NCBI GenBank assembly: GCA_949317995.1
Contig: OX439037.1
Location: 70,991,762 to 71,055,761, forward strand
Direction: 5' to 3'
Length of the DNA stretch: 64,000 nt
From: Acholoe squamosa
Lineage: Eukaryota; Annelida; Polychaeta; Phyllodocida; Polynoidae
How positions within the stretch are numbered: position 1 is the stretch's first letter; every line of letters begins with the position of its first letter. The position numbers were made by a program, and so were the translations under genes. Under the pieces are notes generated by a model. It was given only the letters and a program-made list of their open reading frames with translations. It was not told the origin of the DNA and did not search any database. Shown here piece after piece: positions 8,050-16,139 of this stretch.

Positions 8050-8481
8050 TTATTGTCTACTTCCTGCTAAACCTCCTAGTAAAGTTACGGCTAAAGGAAT
8101 AAGCATAGACAAAAAACCACCTTTTTGTTTCAATACTGCTTTCCTTTTTTTGTTATTCACACGTCTATTTACTAAAAATCTTAAAATTTTTTTATGCTTT
8201 TTAAGTTTAGCATAAGAAAAAGGACTTAATTTAATGTTTCCTTTTAGTACGTTATAAATGCACTGGCATATAGCATCTATGTCTTCTTTTCCTGCATATT
8301 CTATCAGAAGATTTCTTCTTTTTTTATTTTTAGTGTTACTTAAGACCGTAAGGAAAGCTAATTGCCTAGACAAATTAGGCCTTTTGTTTCTTTTAGTCTT
8401 TTTCTTTAAAATTCTTTTTTTCCCTTTCCTTTTTAATATAGGTCTTTTTTTTAAAAACGAAGATTTCCTTTTCTTAGGCAT
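8050..8481 (-). CDS. Basic core-like protein with C-terminal hydrophobic segment
   Basis: 143 residues. The first 35 are almost all Lys and Arg, as in DNA-condensing core proteins. A helical middle follows (IDAICQCIYNVLKGNIKL), and then a C-terminal motif KQKGGFLSMLIPLAVTLLGG at 118-137. A Q-GG-FL-LIP motif before a hydrophobic helix is common in small Polinton and adenovirus-like virion proteins and may include a protease site at the Gly-Gly. TTTATCACA, one mismatch from the promoter motif, lies 58 bases upstream. The gene heads a two-gene unit with the 346-residue protein. Confidence 0.6.
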   Translation of the reverse strand: MPKKRKSSFLKKRPILKRKGKKRILKKKTKRNKRPNLSRQLAFLTVLSNTKNKKRRNLLIEYAGKEDIDAICQCIYNVLKGNIKLSPFSYAKLKKHKKILRFLVNRRVNNKKRKAVLKQKGGFLSMLIPLAVTLLGGLAGSRQ

Positions 8482-8538
8482 TTTCTAAAACGTAATAAAC
8501 AAAACTATTTCTTGTCTTTTATATCATTCTTTATTTCA

Positions 8539-8547
8539 TTTATCACA
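8539..8547 (-). promoter_or_regulatory. TGTGATAAA promoter-like motif (core-like gene)
   Basis: One mismatch from the consensus, 58 bases upstream of the start at 8481. It keeps the WGATAA core. Confidence 0.45.
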
Positions 8548-8558
8548 CGTACATTTTT

Positions 8559-9221
8559 TTAAGTTTTATTTGGAATATAAACATCTTGGCCTACATCAAA
8601 AATATTTCCTCTTAATCTGTATTCTTGTGGAGTTTTTTGATGTCCGTCTATTAAGAGATAAGAATGTGGTTTTCTAGTTGCTTCATTAAAAATATTGATA
8701 AAGGTTTTATGATTTTTTGGTAATAATTTTCTTCCTAATATTTGAGGCACTGTTTGATCTAAAGGAGAATTAAATATAACAAGGTAAGTAGCATTTCTGT
8801 TCACAGTTTGTCTTTCTTTCCCTTCAGAAAAAAGATTTTGAGATATATATATCACATTTAAACCTTCATGATGACAAGTTTGAGTAAATAATTTTCCTAT
8901 TTCTGCATTATTACTGCTTTCTTTCATTAAGTCATCTAATATAATAAGTCCATTTAAGTTCGGTTTTATGTATTTATCAAAAGAAGAAGGAATACCATTA
9001 ATGAAAATAACGTCTTTATCTTGCATTATAGAAGGTTTTTTAGGAGGTGTTTGACCATAACACCAAATAAAATAATCTATGTTTTTGTCTAATATGCGAT
9101 CACTGTTTTCTATTAAATTATGAACAAAAGTAGTTTTACCACTGTTACTAGGACCTGCTACAATCATAGAAAAAGGTATTCTAATACATGCATTGAAAAT
9201 AGGAAATTCTATGTGCTCCAT
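8559..9221 (-). CDS. Genome-packaging ATPase (FtsK/HerA-like, A32-type)
   Basis: 220 residues. The Walker A motif GPSNSGKT is at residues 23-30 and Walker B LIILDD at 92-97. The polar sensor-like SQN is at 127-129 in IYISQNLF. This is the compact packaging ATPase shared by Polintons, virophages and large DNA viruses, which drives genomic DNA into the preformed capsid. Length and motif spacing are normal and the frame is intact. Five bases separate its start from the integrase stop, so integrase and ATPase probably share a transcript. Confidence 0.93.
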   Translation of the reverse strand: MEHIEFPIFNACIRIPFSMIVAGPSNSGKTTFVHNLIENSDRILDKNIDYFIWCYGQTPPKKPSIMQDKDVIFINGIPSSFDKYIKPNLNGLIILDDLMKESSNNAEIGKLFTQTCHHEGLNVIYISQNLFSEGKERQTVNRNATYLVIFNSPLDQTVPQILGRKLLPKNHKTFINIFNEATRKPHSYLLIDGHQKTPQEYRLRGNIFDVGQDVYIPNKT

Positions 9222-9226
9222 TTTTT

Positions 9227-10198
9227 TTAAATTCCTTCAATTTTAACTAGTTCTTCTTTATAAAAATTACCACTTAATATTTCATTGTTTTTATCAATTA
9301 ATACATATGTTGCAGGCCAAGTTCTAAGAACATAAGCTACTTGAAAAATTTCTTTTTTCCAATGAGAAGAATATCCTCTTCTAAAAGTAGTTTTATATTT
9401 AGTAATTCTAACTTTATCTCCAACCTTAAAGGGTAAATGATGTTTTTTAGAGAATAAATATTTCCCGTATTGTTTTATCCATATTTTTTTTTCGTTTGCT
9501 TCAGTTACTTCTGAAGGACTTATACCTAAGGTTCTATGCTTACTGTGATTATAACTATATACTAAATTTTGAAGTACATCTATATATCTCAAAGTCTTTT
9601 TGAAAGTAAGATATTTATATATTTTATCTTGTATAGTACGATTGAATCTTTCTACTATTGCACTTTTAGTGTCTTGTGATGTACTGAAAAATTTAATGTT
9701 ATTTTCTTTTAAATATTTTCTGAATACACCTTTAAATTCACTTCCGTCATCAAATTGTATAATTCTAGGCTTAACTTTGCTTTTCATTAATATATTTTTA
9801 AAGCCATCTAAAGTGATGGAAGCTGTTTTGTTTCTTAAAGGAAAAATATAAGCATAACGAGAAAAACAATCTATACAAGCAAGTAAATATTTGATATCAT
9901 CATTTTCATCTTTTAAATTAAATATACTAATTAAATCTATTTGCCATTGATCATTTATACCTTTCACTATAGTTTTTCTTCGTAAAAATCTATGTTTTAT
10001 TTTTTTGTGAGAAGTATAGGTTCTAGTGTTATGAAGAAAAGCTGATACATCCGTATGAGTTATATTTTTATTTTTTTTCTTTGCACTTTCATATAATTTA
10101 TTTGCAGAACTGAAAGAGGCAGAATCAGACGGATTGAAAAATATTTCTTTTAAAATATTTTCTTTGTTTTTAGTTTGTTGGTTCATATTTTTTGACAC
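9227..10198 (-). CDS. Retroviral-type integrase (rve, DDE family)
   Basis: 323 residues. Catalytic core: D88 in QWQIDLIS, D150 in IIQFDDGSEF and E183 in AIVERFNRT, the DDE triad of retrovirus/Polinton integrases. A C-terminal SH3/chromo-like region follows, with KVGDKVRITKYK and SHWKKEIFQV. The N-terminal 80 residues are polar with no obvious zinc motif. It would join the ends of linear element DNA to host target DNA, giving the short target duplications typical of Polintons. The frame is open throughout, so integration activity may be retained. An inverted-repeat-rich gap lies upstream, with a weak ACCATCTCA motif 117 bases from the start. Confidence 0.95.
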   Translation of the reverse strand: MSKNMNQQTKNKENILKEIFFNPSDSASFSSANKLYESAKKKNKNITHTDVSAFLHNTRTYTSHKKIKHRFLRRKTIVKGINDQWQIDLISIFNLKDENDDIKYLLACIDCFSRYAYIFPLRNKTASITLDGFKNILMKSKVKPRIIQFDDGSEFKGVFRKYLKENNIKFFSTSQDTKSAIVERFNRTIQDKIYKYLTFKKTLRYIDVLQNLVYSYNHSKHRTLGISPSEVTEANEKKIWIKQYGKYLFSKKHHLPFKVGDKVRITKYKTTFRRGYSSHWKKEIFQVAYVLRTWPATYVLIDKNNEILSGNFYKEELVKIEGI

Positions 10199-10417
10199 AT
10201 ATATTTCCTGTATTACATTACAGAGATGGAAATCCGATATGCATGGTTTCGTTCTAATATATCAAATAATTTTTATACATGAATAGAACGATACATATAA
10301 TCACGTGATTTTAAACCATCTCAATGTAATAGAAAGTGTGTCGATATCATATTATGCTGTCAGATTTCACGGTTATCCATGAAATTTTTTAAATTTTATT
10401 CATCATATAAAAAATGT
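10199..10417. promoter_or_regulatory. Intergenic region with inverted repeats upstream of integrase
   Basis: TATTACATTACAGAGATGG at 10211-10229 pairs with CCATCTCAATGTAATAG at 10316-10332, allowing for a 3-base insertion in one arm. Inside, CGTTCTAATATAT pairs loosely with ATAGAACGATA. The region could form a stem about 120 bases long overall. Both flanking genes run leftward, so it may act as promoter of integrase-ATPase and as 3' end of the Cys-rich gene. Confidence 0.45.
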
Positions 10418-11149
10418 TTACTGATTTACAGGCATGTAAATAGGGATGAAGCCACTTGGTTTCATAATTCCATCTATGTTAAACATCAGACTTTTGTTTC
10501 CCGTTTTTGTTTTTCTTGAACTAGAATTGATTTTAGTTTTATTTCGCGAGGTATTAGATTGCTGCTTGTTCACATTTCTCTTTCTTTTAACTTGCACCTT
10601 TTCCTTTTTTTCTGCTTTTTCATTTTCATCTTGACTTAAGTCATCATCACTTGTATTATTTTCCACTCTGCTAGAAGTCTTATTTATTTTTTTCTTCTTT
10701 TTCTTGACTTGTATTTTTACTTTTTTTTCTTCATATTCATTTTCATTATGACTTACATTATCATCACTCTCTTCTTTTCTTCTCTTCAGGTTTTCGTTTT
10801 CTTTCTTGATAGGACGGACAATGTTTAATTCAACATTCTTGGTGGAGTCATTTTTTTCTTCTTCTGAAGACATGCTGTTTGAGTCTTCATTTTCACTCAA
10901 GTCTTCCATGACTTTTATATTGAAATTTTGTGCAGATTTAGCTTTGCTCTTTAACTTTTCTTTCATGTATTTATTGTAGCAGGCATTACATCTCAAGTGA
11001 TTTTCATCAGACATAAAATAATGATAAGATTGAAAAGGTCTATGGCACCTTATACATTCTTGTACCATTGACTCTGCACATTTTAAACAATATTTTTTAT
11101 TTTTTACTAAATCAGCATTTTTACCACAAAATTCACATTTAGAAACCAT
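10418..11149 (-). CDS. Cys-rich zinc-binding protein with charged tail
   Basis: 243 residues. The N-terminus carries four CxxC pairs: C5/C8, C21/C24, C32/C35 and C54/C57, in contexts CEFCGK, CLKCAE, CIRCHRPF and CNACYNKY. These should form two zinc-ribbon or LIM-like knuckles. The remaining 180 residues alternate acidic Ser/Glu/Asp blocks and Lys-rich blocks, with nuclear-localisation-like KKKKKK and KRKR. A short conserved-looking C-terminal patch, GIMKPSGFIPIYMP, follows. Similar Cys-rich proteins occur in other Polintons without known function. A role in transcription or DNA binding in the nucleus is plausible. A perfect TTTATCTCA motif is 60 bases upstream. Confidence 0.6.
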   Translation of the reverse strand: MVSKCEFCGKNADLVKNKKYCLKCAESMVQECIRCHRPFQSYHYFMSDENHLRCNACYNKYMKEKLKSKAKSAQNFNIKVMEDLSENEDSNSMSSEEEKNDSTKNVELNIVRPIKKENENLKRRKEESDDNVSHNENEYEEKKVKIQVKKKKKKINKTSSRVENNTSDDDLSQDENEKAEKKEKVQVKRKRNVNKQQSNTSRNKTKINSSSRKTKTGNKSLMFNIDGIMKPSGFIPIYMPVNQ

Positions 11150-11208
11150 TTTTTATCATTAAAAAATTGAAAAGGATTATTTCTAAAGCTAATTAGCTAA
11201 GTCATTCA

Positions 11209-11217
11209 TTTATCTCA
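11209..11217 (-). promoter_or_regulatory. TGAGATAAA promoter-like motif (Cys-rich gene)
   Basis: Exact motif 60 bases upstream of the start at 11149, in the short gap after the PC4-like gene. Confidence 0.55.
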
Positions 11218-11234
11218 ATAATATTTTCATGATA

Positions 11235-11552
11235 TTATTCACTGCCGTCATTTTCACTTAATTCCATTTCACTTTCGCTGTTGCTATCACTACTTAAGTT
11301 TTGTTCTTTTTCTTTCTTTTTTTTCATTTTTTCTTGCTTGTTTTCTTTCTTCAATTTCTTAACTTTTTCAATTTTTTTATATATTTTATTTTTCATTCGA
11401 AGCAGAAGGTCAAACTCTTCTTTTTGAAGAGATATGCTTTTATCTTTAGTCAAGTCATGAAAATGTAAATATATATTTCCTTTAAATCTATTTATATCTA
11501 TTCTTTTCCTGCGGCCGAAAGCCAAAGTAGGGTATTTTCCTGATTTGTTCAT
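11235..11552 (-). CDS. PC4-like (single-strand DNA-binding/coactivator) candidate
   Basis: 105 residues. The segment RIDINRFKGNIYLHFHDLT (18-36), then KDKSISLQKEEFDLLLRMKNKI (37-58 region), follows the PC4/Sub1 pattern. That pattern is strands reading I-I--F-G--Y-H-- followed by D--ISL---E---LL. The second half is a Lys-rich helix and an acidic Ser/Glu tail. PC4 proteins bind single-stranded DNA and promoters, which would suit protein-primed replication with strand displacement. The resemblance is short and judged by eye, so this is a candidate. It lies immediately downstream of the polymerase. GCTATCTCA at 11615-11623, overlapping the polymerase stop, may be its promoter motif. Confidence 0.45.
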   Translation of the reverse strand: MNKSGKYPTLAFGRRKRIDINRFKGNIYLHFHDLTKDKSISLQKEEFDLLLRMKNKIYKKIEKVKKLKKENKQEKMKKKKEKEQNLSSDSNSESEMELSENDGSE

Positions 11553-11620
11553 TTTTTTCTTTTATTATGCCTTCGGCTTTCTTTCTAATGTTAATAAGGT
11601 GAATGTTTTTTCAAGCTATC

Positions 11621-12226
11621 TCATGATCTTTTTTTCTTTTTCATTTCTGGAAAAGGTATTTCGTTTCTTTTTCTTTTTTTCTTTCTTTTAGGTATACTAT
11701 AGTGTCCATAAGCAAGAGATTTTATCCCGCTATCACATAAATATCTTTTATCTTCAAAAGGAGAAAGAGAAATCTTATGTAGGGAAATGGTATACACTTT
11801 ATGTTTAAGACTTACTATATTACTGAATCGATCTTCTCTTATTTTATTTTTAAATAAGACTTTTTTAAAGTTACTATGTTTTATTTCTTGTATACAACTT
11901 TTTTTTATGCCTTTCACTTTTTTCTCTTCTTCTCCAGTTTCATAAAGAATAGAATACATTTTAGGTCTTAATGCTATAAATTCTTTTATTTTTTTCCCTC
12001 CTGTTTCATCTTTGAATTTTCCTAAAACTTTCATATTTTTAGAGGAAAATAAAGGATGACTTTCTTTAAGATTAGAAAAATCAAAATAATTTTCTATATT
12101 TTTTATCTTTTTTAAGAAATGTTCATCTTTAATATAATAAATGAATGAGTCTGTATCTGTGTATAATAACTGAATAATGCTTTCTGAAAAAGCAGGTAAC
12201 ATGATATTATAATGAAAATTAAACAT
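11621..12226 (-). CDS. pPolB fragment 4: palm motif C and thumb
   Basis: 201 residues from the first ATG; the same frame is open upstream to about 12320. Motif C is YTDTDSF at residues 22-28 with both catalytic aspartates. A thumb-like region and a very basic C-terminus (KRKKKRKRNE) follow. The stop codon overlaps the GCTATCTCA motif of the next gene. Confidence 0.85.
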   Translation of the reverse strand: MFNFHYNIMLPAFSESIIQLLYTDTDSFIYYIKDEHFLKKIKNIENYFDFSNLKESHPLFSSKNMKVLGKFKDETGGKKIKEFIALRPKMYSILYETGEEEKKVKGIKKSCIQEIKHSNFKKVLFKNKIREDRFSNIVSLKHKVYTISLHKISLSPFEDKRYLCDSGIKSLAYGHYSIPKRKKKRKRNEIPFPEMKKKKRS

Positions 12227-12309
12227 CCATAATTTTGATATTTCTAATACTGTAAATCCTATGTATATAGGTTTATTTAAAAGAATTCGTTCTTTGTTAT
12301 ATTGTATAC

Positions 12310-13962
12310 CTACGAAGTCTTTTTGAAAGATATGAAGTGATTTAAAATTTGGTTTCTTATAAGTTTTTCACTTACTAAAGGATTAGAAGTTAATTTCATA
12401 GTTGATCTTTTCTTAACATTTTCTAATGTTTTCCCAAAAGTGCTGTTAATTAAAAGCTTAAAAAATTCTTTGTCAAAAGAAGAAGTAGCTAAGGTTCTTT
12501 TTGTTGTATTAAAATCGATGTATGGTTTCATCCAATCTTTTTGTTTGAATGAAAGAACTCTATGTATTTTTTTAATTTTCATTCCTAGGTTTAGATATAG
12601 CTTTAAGTTACGGTAATGTATAACATAATTTTCCTTTTGATTTAAATTACATATCAATTTTTTTCCTCCTTTTTTATATGAAATTCCTATGTCTTTGAGT
12701 ACTTGTTCAGCATAAGTGGATAAATCTTCCTTTTTTATTTCTAATTTTTCTGGTGCTAAAGGAAAAGAATTATGCCTATCATGAAGGTTTGCAGGATAAG
12801 ATAGAGTTACTTCCATAATATAACCTGTTTCATTATCGTCTGGAATGTTACATATTTCTAATTTATTTATTTCTTTTTTTTCTAACCATTTGAAATCAGA
12901 AATAGGTAAAAAATCTGCTAAACATTTTCCATATAAATTATTGCAATCAATATAAAAAATATGTTCATCAGGTTCTTCTGCCATGGCATACCTGTGAGAA
13001 ACATTAGTTATCCCTCCTCTTACACCTGTTTCTATGAAATTGTACATTTCTATGTCCGAAAATAAATCTAATTTAACCCCAGTATATTTCAACATGGCTT
13101 GATAACTTAAGCTTGGTGAAGTAAGAAAATGTGACGGATCTAATCCATAGTAATCTAAAGCCTTTTCTCTGAAAGATTCGAAAACGTCACATAAAAGCAA
13201 CACATCTATTTTTAAATATTCTTTCAAATAATCTTTTAGGTTCTTGCATTTGAAAGCTTTGAACATAAAAAGAGCATGCTGGTAATCTTCGCTAGAAATG
13301 TGTTCTTTTGTTAAAGAAGAATAAAAATATTTTCTTGCAGGCAATTTTTTTTCTTTCAAAACACTCCATGAATTTATATAATCATAACACATAACTCCTT
13401 TACGGATAACATAATGTAATAATTTTTTATCTTTTAAATGCTTCTTTGTTTCATAGAAGTCATCAGTTCCTTTTTCATTCATAAGATTTGCTAATTTAGC
13501 TAAAGAAGTAGGAAGAAATTGAAAAGAATCTATGAAACGAAAATTTTCAAAACTTAAAGTCAAAAATTTTTCTGACGATTTTGCTATAACAGATATATTT
13601 TTCTCATCCACATATTTATACAATTTTTGAATAAGAAAATGAGTGTCATAGTTCATGCTATTATGAATAACAATAGGTATTTTTAATTTATCCATCCTTA
13701 AAGACGTATAAGTAAGATTACATCTGTTACAAGCATAATTTATGTCTCTCCCTTTACCTTCTCGCCCTATATGAGAATGATCTAAAACTTTACGTATACC
13801 TTTACGAGTCAATGAAACCCCACAAACGTAACATTTTCTCTGCTTAGCTATATGAGAAATATCCTGAGGAGTTAATTTCATAGGTTCTCTTTTATGGTGT
13901 AAAATATAAGATATTTCAGCTCTTTTTTTGATATAAATAAGAGACAAAATTTGATATGACAT
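12310..13962 (-). CDS. pPolB fragment 3: HNH-like insert, Exo II/III, palm motifs A and B
   Basis: 550 residues. An endonuclease VII/HNH-like zinc insert has C44, C47, DHSH at 61-64, C78 and C81. Exo II is HNSMNYDTHF at 100-109 and Exo III is YLKIDVLLLCD at 249-259. TPR-like segments specific to protein-primed enzymes follow (LDPSHFLTSPSLSYQAMLKY). Palm motif A is IDCNNLYG at 338-345 (D339) and motif B is KLLINSTFGKT at 502-512. Key acidic residues are all present. Confidence 0.85.
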   Translation of the reverse strand: MSYQILSLIYIKKRAEISYILHHKREPMKLTPQDISHIAKQRKCYVCGVSLTRKGIRKVLDHSHIGREGKGRDINYACNRCNLTYTSLRMDKLKIPIVIHNSMNYDTHFLIQKLYKYVDEKNISVIAKSSEKFLTLSFENFRFIDSFQFLPTSLAKLANLMNEKGTDDFYETKKHLKDKKLLHYVIRKGVMCYDYINSWSVLKEKKLPARKYFYSSLTKEHISSEDYQHALFMFKAFKCKNLKDYLKEYLKIDVLLLCDVFESFREKALDYYGLDPSHFLTSPSLSYQAMLKYTGVKLDLFSDIEMYNFIETGVRGGITNVSHRYAMAEEPDEHIFYIDCNNLYGKCLADFLPISDFKWLEKKEINKLEICNIPDDNETGYIMEVTLSYPANLHDRHNSFPLAPEKLEIKKEDLSTYAEQVLKDIGISYKKGGKKLICNLNQKENYVIHYRNLKLYLNLGMKIKKIHRVLSFKQKDWMKPYIDFNTTKRTLATSSFDKEFFKLLINSTFGKTLENVKKRSTMKLTSNPLVSEKLIRNQILNHFISFKKTS

Positions 13963-14554
13963 TTTTTCCTACATATATGAATGGATCTTGATTGTATTCT
14001 TTATATTTTGACACCATTATAGCACCGAAAGCATTTAATTTATGTTCGCGTTCACATAAAGATTTACCTTTATAAATTGGTTCTTTCATTTTATAATTAT
14101 AACATTCAAAATCTGCATAAATGATAAAAGGACTTTTCACTTTATTTTTGAAATCTGAAAAATTAAGATGTGAACCTGTAGGTGGCATATAGTATCCTTG
14201 TCCTACGTAAGGATTTTTATTACAATTCTGAGTTATGTGGGACTTATATTTTTTTTCTGAGCAAAAAGATATCAAGCATTTGTAACAAAAATATCTAGTT
14301 TTTTTCCAAAAAAAAGGTCTTATAAACTTATGTAAATTCCTAATCAAATAGTAGTGATCATCATATAATAATAAATCAACATGTCTTCCTTCAGAAACAA
14401 AAGTCGAATTAGTAGAAATATACATAGGGAAAGGTTGAATTATCTTTTGCTCTGTTTCTAACATACCAAATACATTTATTGTTAGATTGTTCTTTTTTTC
14501 AAATTGTGATATTTCATTTAATTTCACAGGAAAAGTAATAAAATAAAGATTCAA
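13916..14554 (-). CDS. pPolB fragment 2: zinc-finger-like and Exo I
   Basis: 212 residues from the first ATG; the same frame continues upstream to about 14670, where CFLYSVLAGLHK is readable. A Cys/His cluster (C90, C93, C98, H106, C111) suggests a zinc finger. Exonuclease motif I is YADFEC at 146-151, with D148 and E150. The frame ends at 13916 beside an A-run. Confidence 0.8.
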   Translation of the reverse strand: MNLYFITFPVKLNEISQFEKKNNLTINVFGMLETEQKIIQPFPMYISTNSTFVSEGRHVDLLLYDDHYYLIRNLHKFIRPFFWKKTRYFCYKCLISFCSEKKYKSHITQNCNKNPYVGQGYYMPPTGSHLNFSDFKNKVKSPFIIYADFECYNYKMKEPIYKGKSLCEREHKLNAFGAIMVSKYKEYNQDPFIYVGKNVISNFVSYLYQKKS

Positions 14555-14645
14555 TTCATTTAAAAAAATATCATAAGATTTTGCTAAATTTGAATTGTTT
14601 GTTACTTTATGTAGACCAGCTAAAACAGAATAAAGAAAGCATTTA

Positions 14646-15125
14646 TTACCAGTTCCTTTTATATTTAAAATCGATTTTTTTTTTGTCTATTAAGTCTTTA
14701 GTCTTTTGTGTTTCTTTTCCTCCTAAAGGGTTATATTTAAAAATTGAAATTCTAAGAACTTTGATTTTTTTAAGAAACCATCCTGATCCCATGTGAAGGA
14801 AAGAATCAAAAAATCCTAATATAACAGAAAAACTAGACCTAATTGTTTCTTCTAAATTCAAAGAATCAAAGCCGAATTGAACCGGACTCAAAAACCATGG
14901 TTCTATTTGAAAATATTCACTAGTTTCTAAGTTATATTTTCCTAAAATAACGCAAAGTCCTATCTGAAATTTAATTCCACCTTCTTCTTTCTTTACTTTT
15001 AATATTTTTTTCTTCACTTTTTTTAAATTTTTGAACAGAAATAAATCAGGATCATATTTTAAAGAATTAGGAATGATATCATATTCTGTGATAAGATTTT
15101 TTAATGCTCTACGACGATAAATCAT
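14646..15125 (-). CDS. pPolB fragment 1: N-terminal region
   Basis: 159 residues in frame before the first break. It contains the Polinton polymerase N-terminal landmarks: an EPWFLSPVQ block, a helical stretch, then GSGWFLKKIKVLRISIFKYN followed by PLGG. This region precedes the exonuclease and may relate to the terminal-protein function, which is inference. The last residues after the A-run near 14676 are probably out of frame. Confidence 0.75.
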   Translation of the reverse strand: MIYRRRALKNLITEYDIIPNSLKYDPDLFLFKNLKKVKKKILKVKKEEGGIKFQIGLCVILGKYNLETSEYFQIEPWFLSPVQFGFDSLNLEETIRSSFSVILGFFDSFLHMGSGWFLKKIKVLRISIFKYNPLGGKETQKTKDLIDKKKIDFKYKRNW

Positions 15126-16054
15126 TAGACTAGCGGTCTGAAATGTAAAACCAAAAACACTGTTCCGTATTCAAATTTAACAAGATCTCCTAAGTCATCA
15201 CAGACAGTTATTTGAATTTCTTGTATTTCATTTCTTTTAAGTTTTTTATAATATGGAGTAACAAAAACTTCTGTTATGTCATCACCAAAGCTTCCTGTGC
15301 ATCTTATTGTTCTTAAAAGTGGAACTTGTTTGTTTCCTACTACTTCATTACAAACTATGTTGCTATATATATAAATATTAGATGCTATGTAATGCAAATT
15401 AGGAACCCCACCCGCTATGAAATTTTCATATTCATTTGGTCCTAAATTTGATGCTATTTTTTTATATTCTTCAAAATTTTCTAAAGGAGGTCCCATGAAA
15501 GACACAGTGTTTCCTTCTTTTTTCTCAGCTTTTTCATGTAAATCTAATCTTAACAAAGAAGACAAATCAGAAGAAAAAGTTACTACGTCTCCTTTTCCTA
15601 CTTTAAGAATAGGTTTTAAATTTTGTGGTTCTATTTTCATAAAAGGTTTTCGCTCTTTTTTAAAGAAAACATCATCAGGATAAATATCAATTTTTTCTAG
15701 AACAGAATTTATAGTTCCAATAAGGTTATTAATAGAATTATAATTTCCATAAGGAATTCTTTCTACTATGAACCTTTTCTCCAGGGTAACATCACTTGCA
15801 GAATTTGCTATGAACACATTTTTTTTAAATTTAAAAAAATTTCTTTCCACTATTATAGTTCTGTTTCGTTCTGGTCTTTCAGGAAAATTATACCAAGAAA
15901 TAGGTATATTAACTTCCACCACTCCAACCTCCCATTCCCCTTTCAATGTAATAGTCGATGGTAAATTCACATAATAAGAACTCGTTTTGTTTTCCCTAGA
16001 AGGGTGAATAGTATTTGAAGGTAAATTCACGTAAAAAGGAGAGGAAATTGACAT
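15125..16054 (-). CDS. Penton / minor capsid protein (single jelly-roll)
   Basis: 309 residues. It opens with two similar strands, SPFYVNLPSN and SYYVNLPSTITLKGEWEVGV, then VEVNIPISWYNFP. The pattern YVNLPS..I.L.GEWEVG..E...P.SWYN is characteristic of Polinton and adintovirus minor capsid (penton) proteins, which sit at capsid vertices. Length is typical and the frame is intact. The stop overlaps the polymerase start codon (TAATG), so the two are probably read from one transcript. A perfect TTTATCTCA motif lies 57 bases upstream and a TATATA-like sequence lies between it and the start. Confidence 0.87.
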   Translation of the reverse strand: MSISSPFYVNLPSNTIHPSRENKTSSYYVNLPSTITLKGEWEVGVVEVNIPISWYNFPERPERNRTIIVERNFFKFKKNVFIANSASDVTLEKRFIVERIPYGNYNSINNLIGTINSVLEKIDIYPDDVFFKKERKPFMKIEPQNLKPILKVGKGDVVTFSSDLSSLLRLDLHEKAEKKEGNTVSFMGPPLENFEEYKKIASNLGPNEYENFIAGGVPNLHYIASNIYIYSNIVCNEVVGNKQVPLLRTIRCTGSFGDDITEVFVTPYYKKLKRNEIQEIQITVCDDLGDLVKFEYGTVFLVLHFRPLV

Positions 16055-16110
16055 TTTTTTATAAGTAGTTTCTCTGAAAATGTATATAATCTAACATTTT
16101 ATGTAGGTCT

Positions 16111-16119
16111 TTTATCTCA
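16111..16119 (-). promoter_or_regulatory. TGAGATAAA promoter-like motif (penton-polymerase unit)
   Basis: Exact motif 57 bases upstream of the penton start at 16054, followed in the gene direction by a TATATA-like sequence. Confidence 0.55.
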
Positions 16120-16139
16120 GAGAAATTTAAAGAATCATA

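Larger units (their letters stand above)
11621..15125 (-). pseudogene. Protein-primed DNA polymerase B (pPolB), split into four frame blocks
   Basis: This is the replicative polymerase of the element, copying linear DNA from a protein primer. All expected parts are present in order but lie in successive frames: the N-terminal region (15125-14646), exonuclease start (to 13916), zinc/HNH-like insert, exonuclease and palm motifs (to 12310), then the C-terminal palm (to 11621). The frame changes fall at or near runs of A on the coding strand, around 14672-14681, 13924-13930 and 12320-12325. No in-frame stop interrupts any block otherwise, and motifs are undamaged. Recent decay, sequencing error in homopolymers, or slippage could each explain this. 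The start codon overlaps the penton stop (TAATG). As shown it would not make one protein by standard translation. Confidence 0.88.

Noticed and set aside
11621-15125. Interpreting the polymerase frame changes as programmed frameshifting
   Set aside because: Three shifts at simple A-runs without a typical slippery heptamer plus pseudoknot are better explained by error or decay.
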